Source: an uncultured Flavobacteriia bacterium
Lineage (GTDB): Bacteria > Bacteroidota > Bacteroidia > Flavobacteriales_D > Crocinitomicaceae
DNA: 5,441 nucleotides
Reading direction: 5' to 3'
Assembly (NCBI GenBank): GCA_903887095.1
Contig: CAISOQ010000071.1
Span: 1-5,441 of the forward strand
Shown here: piece after piece, positions 1-5,441 of the stretch
Layout: every line of letters starts with the position of its first letter
Numbering within the stretch: position 1 is the first letter of the stretch
The notes under the pieces: generated by a model
The model's database searches: none
What the model was told of the DNA's origin: nothing
Seen by the model: only the letters and a program-made list of their open reading frames with translations
Translations under genes and position numbers: made by a program

Positions 1-1
1 C

Positions 2-958
2 CAAACATATACTCAAAATTCATCGGGTGTTCAATTCTTTCAAACTGATTGGAAATACCTCCCCGGCATGACTATCAAAGTAGGTGGAAGTTATTCGCTG
101 ACAGATAATGCTACTGTCTATATGAATACTGGTTATTTGAACCGAACACCACAATTCAGTAATGTGATTGACAATTCCACAAATACCTTTTTTAAAGAGA
201 TTTTGAATGAAAAAATCTTGGCCCTAGAAGGAGGATGTAATTATGCAGATGAAATTTTTGGGTTAAATCTGAATGCTTATTTTACGAATTGGCAAAATAA
301 GCCATTCCCTTACGGAGTATCGGTTCCAGACCCTCAAGATCCAACTGAAACGGTTGCAATCAATATAAATGGAATGGATGCTATTCACGTTGGTGGAGAA
401 TTGGACATGGCTTGTAAATTCAATAAAAAATGGTTAGGTGAATTGATGTTCTCCTATGGAAATTGGATTTGGAACTCAAGTCAAACAGTATATGTTGCGC
501 AGTATGATTATTCCTTGACATTTGATGCCAAAGGAGTACACGTTGGTGATGCCGCTCAAACATCATTTGCAATTGCAGCAAGATACGAACCCTTTAAGTC
601 AACTTATTTTAAAGTTCAATTCCAATATTTTGATCGTTATTATTCTAATTTTAATCCATTCTTTTTGCAAGGTGCAAACGGTGGAAGAGAAGCATGGATG
701 ATACCTTCCTACTATTTAATGAATTTATTTGCAGGGCACAAAGTGGATTTAAAAAAATACGATTTACTCTTTTCAGGTAACATAACCAATCTTACAGATA
801 TGGGTTCATTATTTGGCAGCAGTAAATTGAGAAATAATTTCATCGCTGATGCGAGCGACAATGGCAATGCACCTTACAATGATTCCAATGCACAATCTGC
901 AACGGTAATGTTTGGTGGAGGCTTTCGCTTTAACCTATCCATAGCTTTACAATTTTAA
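2..958 (+). CDS. TonB-dependent outer-membrane receptor, C-terminal barrel part (5' partial)
   Basis: The reading frame is open from base 2, so the ATG at 68 is an internal methionine and not the start. 318 residues are visible, all with the alternating polar/hydrophobic, aromatic-rich pattern of outer-membrane beta strands. The stretch KYLPGMTIKVGGSYSL, followed by VYMNTGYLNRTPQFSNV, resembles the late barrel of Bacteroidota TonB-dependent receptors, which typically have a GY-L-R-P-F-N-type strand here. The protein ends in FNLSIALQF, with the terminal phenylalanine expected of a protein inserted by the BAM machinery. The plug domain, TonB box and any carboxypeptidase-like N-terminal domain lie upstream and cannot be judged. 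The substrate is therefore not known from sequence. The close downstream nuclease and nucleotidase genes suggest a nucleic-acid-derived or phosphate-containing ligand, which is inference only. The stop lies 12 bases before the next start, consistent with one operon. Confidence 0.85.
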   Translation, partial: QTYTQNSSGVQFFQTDWKYLPGMTIKVGGSYSLTDNATVYMNTGYLNRTPQFSNVIDNSTNTFFKEILNEKILALEGGCNYADEIFGLNLNAYFTNWQNKPFPYGVSVPDPQDPTETVAININGMDAIHVGGELDMACKFNKKWLGELMFSYGNWIWNSSQTVYVAQYDYSLTFDAKGVHVGDAAQTSFAIAARYEPFKSTYFKVQFQYFDRYYSNFNPFFLQGANGGREAWMIPSYYLMNLFAGHKVDLKKYDLLFSGNITNLTDMGSLFGSSKLRNNFIADASDNGNAPYNDSNAQSATVMFGGGFRFNLSIALQF

Positions 959-970
959 AACTTAGAAAAA

Positions 971-3277
971 ATGAAAAGAATTTTTACATTCTTGAGCCTA
1001 GCAATTTTTGGCGGCACCGTGGCCAATGCACAATCGAACATTTCAGATGCACGGCAAATGGGAATCGGGCAAACAGTAACCGTTCACGGTGTTGTAACAA
1101 ATGGTTCCGAACTGGGTAGTATTCGATATATCCAGGATGCAACGGGTGCAATTCCTGCCTATGGGTCAACATTGAGCAGTGTTCAGCGCGGTGATACAAT
1201 TACTGCCACAGGTACATTGTTCGATTTTAGTGGATTGTTGGAGATTTCACCAACAACTAGTTACACGAATCATGGGAATGCAGTTGTGAATCCAACGCCA
1301 TTGGTGATTCCGATTTCGAGTGCAGGTGAGTCATTAGAAGCGCAACTCGTTAGAATAGATAATGTAACATTTGTTACCACTGGTACATTTGGGGCTACTG
1401 GAAGTAATACCACGGTTCAAATTACGGATGGCACCAATACATTTGATGTCCGTATCAATTCGACAACAAATATTGATGGAACGAGTATTCCTACTGGAGC
1501 AGTTTCAATTATTGGTTTAATGGGCCAGTTTAACGCAAATTATCAGCTTGTCCCTCGTAACTTGAATGATATTTTCGCATACGTTGCACCAAGTCAGGAA
1601 ATCAATGTGAAATTGAATGGCAATACCGTTTTAAATAACAGCACTTATATTGTCGGAAATACTTCCTCTACGCCTTTGGTAATTGTAAACGCTGGTATAG
1701 GTTCACTAAGCATTTCTGGCGCAACATTGTCTGGAACCAATGCTTCTGAGTTTACAACAAGTATTGTTGCAGGTTCAGTGGCGGCGTTGGGATCAAATTC
1801 TTATACACTTAATTACACACCAACAGGCACTGGAACTAGAGTTGCAACCTTAAGCATCGCTTCGAATGATCCAGATGAAAATCCTTATGTAATCAATCTT
1901 GTGGCAGTTGGAACAGACAATCTTGCAACTCAACCAACATCAAACCCTTCTAACCTTTCTTTTCCATTGGTCGAAGCTTATTCAGTAGGTGGCCAATATA
2001 CTGCTGGCACAAATGCAGACAATTACCTGGTGTTATGGAAAACTGGCAGCCCAATTACTGCGGTACCAATTGATGGAACAACCTACAAACGTGGAGATTG
2101 GTTGGGCGATGCGAAGGTTGCTTATGCAGGATCTGGAACTTCTTTTACACCAAGAGGTGTGATTGCAAATCAAAATTACTATTTTTCTGTATACGCATTC
2201 AATGGACCAGAAGGTTTTGAAAATTACCTAACGACAGCTCCTGCAACAGGCAGTACAACAAGTCTTGGTGCTCAAATTGGTACTTACTACAATGGTATTT
2301 CAACTAATTCATCAAGTTTGCTTTCTGATTTATCATCGTTGATTAATCCTCACAACTTTATCTCGTATTTCAATTTCAAGCAGACAATGATGAATCAGTT
2401 TGAGATTAAGGATACAACTGCAGGTCAATCATTCGTAACTTGTGCTTATTCAGGTGAGAACAAGGTTTTTAATGATCCATTCGATTGGACAGCACAAGGT
2501 TATTCAAGAGAACATAGTTTCCCTCATTCGTGGATGCCAACATATCCATGTGACAGTCCAGAATTACCGGAATACACGGATCAACACAATTTATATCCTA
2601 CGAATCTTCAAAATGCCAACATACCTAGAAGTAATTTACCTCTGATGGATATTACGGGTGATAATGTTTTTAATTACCTCGAGGGTAACGTAGGTTATAA
2701 TGGCACGCAGCTTGTTTACGAGCCAAGAGCAAAACAAAAGGGAAATGCTGCCCGTGCTATCTTCTATATGTCAACGTGTTACAATGGTGTCTCTGGAAAC
2801 AACTGGCATATTCCTCCAACGGCAGCGTATCCTGGAATTCTTCAAAATGAAGCTTCATTGAAGAACTGGCATTTTAATGACTTGCCAGATAATTATGAGA
2901 TTGCACGCAATGAATATGTATACAGTGTACAAGGAAACCGCAATCCATACATCGACTCGGTTGATTTTGCTTGTTTCGTGAAATTTACAGATATGACTTA
3001 TGATGCGACAGGATGTTTGTCTGGATTGGAGGAAAAACTTGATGCGAATTTTGTTGTTTTCCCAGTTCCTTCAAATAATAAGATCTATGTTCAAGTTAAT
3101 GGCACAGAGATTGTTTCATACGAAATTGTAGACATGCAAGGACGAGTAGTTGAAACGAAAGATGAATTGAGCTTGCCAGTATTGATTCTTCAGGGAAGCG
3201 ATTACAAAACAGGATCATACATTTTAAAAGTTACTACCCCTCTTGGAGCTGCGCAGCGTAAAGTTGTAATAGAATGA
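971..3277 (+). CDS. Secreted multidomain endonuclease I with T9SS sorting domain
   Basis: This is a predicted extracellular or surface nuclease that would cut DNA (perhaps RNA) non-specifically. Residues 1-20 form a Sec signal peptide with likely cleavage after ANA. About 25-203 looks like one or two OB-fold-type beta modules (GQTVTVHGVV, then IDNVTF with ITDGTNTFDVRI). About 205-317 is a choice-of-anchor D/ASH-like domain with the signature ATLSIASNDPDENPYVINL. About 318-432 is fibronectin III-like (NYYFSVYAFNG). The catalytic domain spans about 434-680 and carries REHSFPHSW (R513, E514, H515) and DQHNLYPT (D537-T544), then N550 and RSN (553-555). From the endonuclease I family (Vvn, EndA), H515 should be the general base and E514 with N550 should bind the metal. 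About 690-768 is a type A T9SS C-terminal domain (FPVPS, YEIVDMQGRVV, GSYILKV). E. coli-type EndA enzymes are only about 235 residues, so most of this protein is accessory. The start at 971 follows an A-rich leader typical of Bacteroidota. The stop overlaps the next gene by four bases. Confidence 0.9.
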   Translation: MKRIFTFLSLAIFGGTVANAQSNISDARQMGIGQTVTVHGVVTNGSELGSIRYIQDATGAIPAYGSTLSSVQRGDTITATGTLFDFSGLLEISPTTSYTNHGNAVVNPTPLVIPISSAGESLEAQLVRIDNVTFVTTGTFGATGSNTTVQITDGTNTFDVRINSTTNIDGTSIPTGAVSIIGLMGQFNANYQLVPRNLNDIFAYVAPSQEINVKLNGNTVLNNSTYIVGNTSSTPLVIVNAGIGSLSISGATLSGTNASEFTTSIVAGSVAALGSNSYTLNYTPTGTGTRVATLSIASNDPDENPYVINLVAVGTDNLATQPTSNPSNLSFPLVEAYSVGGQYTAGTNADNYLVLWKTGSPITAVPIDGTTYKRGDWLGDAKVAYAGSGTSFTPRGVIANQNYYFSVYAFNGPEGFENYLTTAPATGSTTSLGAQIGTYYNGISTNSSSLLSDLSSLINPHNFISYFNFKQTMMNQFEIKDTTAGQSFVTCAYSGENKVFNDPFDWTAQGYSREHSFPHSWMPTYPCDSPELPEYTDQHNLYPTNLQNANIPRSNLPLMDITGDNVFNYLEGNVGYNGTQLVYEPRAKQKGNAARAIFYMSTCYNGVSGNNWHIPPTAAYPGILQNEASLKNWHFNDLPDNYEIARNEYVYSVQGNRNPYIDSVDFACFVKFTDMTYDATGCLSGLEEKLDANFVVFPVPSNNKIYVQVNGTEIVSYEIVDMQGRVVETKDELSLPVLILQGSDYKTGSYILKVTTPLGAAQRKVVIE

Positions 3278-3981
3278 TGAAAAGGTTTTTATTTATAGGA
3301 ATTATTGGAGCAGGTCTTTGGGCCTGCTCTTCTGTTAAACAGACTTCTGTTGATGCGCAGAACGTTAAAGTAGATGATCGATTCTCTGTAAATCAAAGTA
3401 TCGACAGTATTGTTGCTCCTTACCGAGATTCTGTAAACAAGGAAATGGGAGAGGTACTAGCGCATTCGAATTTTAATTTGATAGCACAACGACCATCGTC
3501 TAGTTTAATGAATTGGGTGGCAGATGCCGTTTTTGCCAATCAGACAAAAACAGTCAGGCTTTCGACTCCGACTTTCTGCCTTTTAAATACAGGAGGCATC
3601 AGAAATACATTAAATATAGGAGATGTTACTTTAGGCGATATGTTCAAATTGATGCCATTTGACAATGAGATTGTTTGGGTGCAGTTTCCTGCCGAAGTAT
3701 TACCAGAAATTGAACGGGCAATACTTAAATCAGGTGGGGAGCCTATTGCAAATGCAAAAATGATTAATGGAAAATTAGAAATTAATGGTTGGAGAGAAAA
3801 TACGACCCATTTTTGGGTGATCACATCAGATTACCTTATGAAAGGTGGCGACAATATGGAGTTTTTCAAGAAACGAACGGAAACCAACCTTACGGGCAAA
3901 TTGATGCGAGATGCGCTTATTACCGAAGCAAGGGAACAAAAAGAATTATACGTCGATACGACAAAGCGAATAATGAATTAA
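3274..3981 (+). CDS. Lipoprotein with stand-alone 5'-nucleotidase C-terminal domain
   Basis: This is a 235-residue protein with only the C-terminal, nucleotide-binding domain of the UshA-type 5'-nucleotidase family and no metallophosphatase domain. The N-terminus is a lipoprotein signal with lipobox LWAC (C18), so it is probably anchored in a membrane facing the periplasm or surface. The family motifs are intact: SLMNWVADAVF (77-87), NTGGIR (105-110), LMPFDN (126-131) and DYLMKGGDN (186-194). By comparison with E. coli UshA as I remember it, R110 would match the phosphate-contacting R410. F129 and Y187 would match the base-stacking F429 and F498, and N131 and D193 would match N431 and D504. 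The spacing from R110 to F129 is 19 in both. The gene begins ATGATG and its first codon overlaps the stop of the nuclease gene; either ATG (3274 or 3277) could be used. The catalytic half is the next gene, one base downstream. It probably works with that protein, which is inference. Confidence 0.9.
   Translation: MMKRFLFIGIIGAGLWACSSVKQTSVDAQNVKVDDRFSVNQSIDSIVAPYRDSVNKEMGEVLAHSNFNLIAQRPSSSLMNWVADAVFANQTKTVRLSTPTFCLLNTGGIRNTLNIGDVTLGDMFKLMPFDNEIVWVQFPAEVLPEIERAILKSGGEPIANAKMINGKLEINGWRENTTHFWVITSDYLMKGGDNMEFFKKRTETNLTGKLMRDALITEAREQKELYVDTTKRIMN
3307..3330 (+). other. Strong mRNA hairpin inside the lipoprotein gene start
   Basis: The arms 3307-3316 and 3321-3330 form a 10-bp stem around a four-base loop TTTG. 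Eight pairs are Watson-Crick and two are G-U wobbles. It begins about 30 bases into the gene, over the codons for the lipoprotein signal (GAGLWACSS). No run of T follows, so it is not a standard intrinsic terminator. The pairing is seen directly; a role in start selection, translation pacing or mRNA stability is speculation, and coincidence is possible. Confidence 0.4.
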
Positions 3982-3982
3982 C

Positions 3983-4882
3983 ATGAAAAGGAGAGATTTT
4001 GTCCAAAGAGGAGGTATAGTCCTAGGCGCTTTTCTTGTTAGTGGAAATGTCTTGGCTTCATCAGAAAAAAGAAGTCGAAAGATAACAATTCTCCATACCA
4101 ATGACACACATTCCAATATAGACGCCTTTCCTTCAAATCATGCAAAATATCCCAATCAAGGAGGTGTAGCAAAAAGATTTGAGCTGTTTCAGAAAATCAA
4201 ATCGGAAGAAGAAAACGTAATTATTTTGGATGCGGGAGATATTTTTCAAGGCACTCCGTATTTCAATATGTTTGGAGGCGTTTTGGAAATGAAGTTGATG
4301 TCTGAATTGGGATATGATGTCGCAACCATGGGAAATCACGATTTCGATGGTGGAATGGATGGATTTTTAAAAGCCAAGCAGCATGCAAAATTCCCATTTG
4401 TTTGCGCGAATTATGATTTTAGTGATACAATTTTGAAGGACCAATTGCTTCAGCATGTTGTATTGGAAAGAAATAAAATGAATATAGGTGTCTTTGGAAT
4501 TGGTGTTGAATTAAATGGTTTGGTACCTGATTCAAAGTATGGAAAAACCAGCTACTTGGATCCTATCAAAACTGCAAACGAACAAGCAGCATTGCTCAAA
4601 AAGAAAGGATGTGATTTAATTATATGTCTTTCTCATTTGGGATTTGAATATACTGACAACAAAGTGTCGGACAAGGTGCTTGCTTCTAAAACAAAGAATA
4701 TTCATTTGATTCTTGGTGGGCATACCCATACATTCTTGGATAAACCCTTTGAAGCTAAAAATTTGGAAGGGGAAACAGTTTTAATTAATCAGGCAGGATA
4801 TGGCGGAGTACAAGTTGGTCGACTTGATTTTTGCTGCTTAGAGGGCGGATTTGTTAAAAATCAAGTTTTGGTGGTAAAATAA
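3983..4882 (+). CDS. Tat-exported metallophosphatase, catalytic domain of a split 5'-nucleotidase
   Basis: This 299-residue protein is a calcineurin-like phosphoesterase of the UshA/5'-nucleotidase type, expected to hydrolyse nucleotide phosphomonoesters in the periplasm using two metal ions. The N-terminus MKRRDFVQRGG followed by a hydrophobic stretch (12-24) is a twin-arginine signal, with cleavage likely after A25. All family motifs are present: HTNDTH (D41, H43), LDAGDIFQG (D86), GNHDFD (N118 with the catalytic pair H119 and D122), LSHLGFEYTD (H218) and GGHTHT (H247, H249). The seven metal ligands are therefore intact. It ends just after the catalytic domain, so it lacks the substrate-binding domain that UshA (about 550 residues) has in the same chain. 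That domain is encoded by the gene directly upstream, one base away. No Shine-Dalgarno motif is visible, so translation may be coupled to the upstream gene. Substrate range is unproven; nucleotides are the best guess. Confidence 0.92.
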   Translation: MKRRDFVQRGGIVLGAFLVSGNVLASSEKRSRKITILHTNDTHSNIDAFPSNHAKYPNQGGVAKRFELFQKIKSEEENVIILDAGDIFQGTPYFNMFGGVLEMKLMSELGYDVATMGNHDFDGGMDGFLKAKQHAKFPFVCANYDFSDTILKDQLLQHVVLERNKMNIGVFGIGVELNGLVPDSKYGKTSYLDPIKTANEQAALLKKKGCDLIICLSHLGFEYTDNKVSDKVLASKTKNIHLILGGHTHTFLDKPFEAKNLEGETVLINQAGYGGVQVGRLDFCCLEGGFVKNQVLVVK

Positions 4883-4910
4883 AAAAACGCCGAGTTTCCC
4901 CGACGTTTTT
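4881..4910. terminator. Bidirectional intrinsic terminator between convergent genes
   Basis: The arms 4888-4894 and 4899-4905 pair around a four-base loop, flanked by seven A (4881-4887) and five T (4906-4910). Read on the minus strand, the stem has seven pairs (five Watson-Crick and two G-U), closes on a GAAA tetraloop of the stable GNRA type, and is followed by seven U. Read on the plus strand, the same two G-U positions become mismatches and five U follow, so termination should be stronger for the minus-strand dehydrogenase. The A-tract overlaps the TAA stop codon of the metallophosphatase. Confidence 0.85.
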
Positions 4911-4930
4911 CTTCTTACAAAGACTTTTTA

Positions 4931-5441
4931 TTAAAGGTGAATCACCTCTCCATATGCCGCAGCTGCAGCTTCCATTATAGCTTCAGACATTGTTGGATGC
5001 GGGTGAACCGTTTTAATCAATTCTTCTCCAGTAGTTTCTAATTTTCGGATCGCTACGATCTCAGCGATCATCTCTGTCACATTCGCTCCAATCATATGAG
5101 CTCCAAGTATTTCACCGTATTTCGCATCGAAAATAAGTTTCACGAAACCATCTTTAGCTCCTGCTGCACTTGCTTTACCTGAGGCAGAGAAAGGAAATTT
5201 ACCGATTTTAATATCGAAACCAGCTTCTTTTGCAGCTTTTTCAGTGTAACCAACAGATGCAATTTCAGGTGAACAGTAAGTACAACCAGGAATATTTTTA
5301 TAATCCAAAGGTTCCGGATGATGTCCAGCGATTTTTTCAACACAAATGATTCCGTCTGCTGATGCAACGTGTGCCAAGGCTGGAGTTGGAATAACATCGC
5401 CAATTGCATAAAATCCTGGAATGTTCGTTTGGTAGAAATCG
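4931..5441 (-). CDS. lpd: Dihydrolipoyl dehydrogenase (E3), C-terminal part (5' partial)
   Basis: This flavoenzyme reoxidises dihydrolipoamide with NAD+ in the cytoplasmic pyruvate and 2-oxoacid dehydrogenase complexes and in glycine cleavage. The frame stays open to the window edge, giving 169 complete residues of a protein usually about 465 long. The visible part begins in the FAD-binding motif before the interface domain (GFYAIGDV, then TPALAHVASADG). It continues through YCSPEIASVGYTEKAAKEAG and GEILGAHMIGANVTEMI. Near the end it carries HPHPTMSEA, where the second His (4997-4999) is the catalytic base and the Glu (4982-4984) its partner. These motifs favour Lpd over glutathione or mercuric reductases. 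The redox-active CxxxxC motif lies upstream of the visible part and cannot be checked. The protein ends GEVIHL. It converges on the metallophosphatase gene, with a terminator about 25 bases past its stop, so it belongs to a separate transcription unit. Confidence 0.95.
   Translation of the reverse strand, partial: DFYQTNIPGFYAIGDVIPTPALAHVASADGIICVEKIAGHHPEPLDYKNIPGCTYCSPEIASVGYTEKAAKEAGFDIKIGKFPFSASGKASAAGAKDGFVKLIFDAKYGEILGAHMIGANVTEMIAEIVAIRKLETTGEELIKTVHPHPTMSEAIMEAAAAAYGEVIHL

Noticed and set aside
68..958. An independent gene starting at the ATG at 68
   Set aside because: The frame is open to base 2 and the residues before the ATG (FQTDWKYLPG) continue the receptor barrel pattern, so the gene is cut by the window edge.
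984..1199. Minus-strand frames opposite the plus-strand genes (984-1199, 3540-3824, 4133-4339)
   Set aside because: They are antisense to well-supported coding regions and have no family motifs.
2442..2645. Small plus-strand frame inside the nuclease gene
   Set aside because: It lies in another frame over the catalytic motifs of the endonuclease and has no protein-like pattern of its own.
3789..3986. Small plus-strand frame over the end of the lipoprotein gene
   Set aside because: It overlaps the conserved GGDN region in a different frame and shows no signal or recognisable domain.
3274..4882. A frameshifted or broken single 5'-nucleotidase gene
   Set aside because: The domain order is reversed relative to the fused enzyme and each part has its own start, export signal and intact motifs. 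A simple frameshift cannot give this.
5048..5069. Perfect 7-bp inverted repeat GATCGCT/AGCGATC with an 8-base spacer
   Set aside because: It lies in the conserved Lpd segment encoding MIAEIVAIRKL, so protein constraint and chance explain it; no T-run or regulatory context.
5140..5409. Minus-strand frame overlapping the dehydrogenase in another register
   Set aside because: The other register carries the clear Lpd motifs; this one is low-complexity and leucine/lysine-rich, as expected of a shifted frame.
1..5441. CRISPR array, tRNA or rRNA genes, insertion sequences, phage genes or riboswitches
   Set aside because: Coding sequence fills nearly the whole window, with no direct-repeat array, transposase motif or structured RNA region apart from the hairpins reported.

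Overview
This AT-rich window looks like chromosomal DNA of a Bacteroidota bacterium, most likely a flavobacterium-like lineage. The evidence is a TonB-dependent receptor barrel, a secreted protein ending in a type IX secretion (T9SS) sorting domain, gene starts without Shine-Dalgarno motifs but with A-rich leaders, and a Bacteroidota-style split 5'-nucleotidase pair. The genus cannot be fixed from the sequence alone.

Layout: four genes run rightward in a tight head-to-tail series. First is the 3' part of a TonB-dependent outer-membrane receptor (2-958, its start lies off the window). After 12 bases comes a 768-residue secreted multidomain endonuclease I (971-3277). Overlapping its stop by four bases is a lipoprotein made only of the 5'-nucleotidase C-terminal (substrate-binding) domain (3274-3981). 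One base later comes a Tat-signal metallophosphatase carrying only the catalytic half of a 5'-nucleotidase (3983-4882). A hairpin terminator (4881-4910) separates this series from a convergent minus-strand gene, the C-terminal third of dihydrolipoyl dehydrogenase (4931-5441, its start lies off the window). There is no gene-free stretch above about 50 bases and no promoter for either transcription unit is visible.

How the genes may work together (inference): the nuclease would cut extracellular or surface-bound DNA, the lipoprotein and metallophosphatase would together dephosphorylate the released nucleotides, and the TonB-dependent receptor could import an oligonucleotide, nucleoside or related product. 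The close spacing supports one operon for nucleic-acid and phosphate scavenging. The dehydrogenase is a central-metabolism gene with no evident link.

Nothing here is a wholly unknown system. The points worth a second look are the split, order-reversed 5'-nucleotidase with two different export signals, the putative nucleic-acid scavenging operon, the composite architecture of the nuclease, and a strong 10-bp hairpin in the lipoprotein signal-peptide region.
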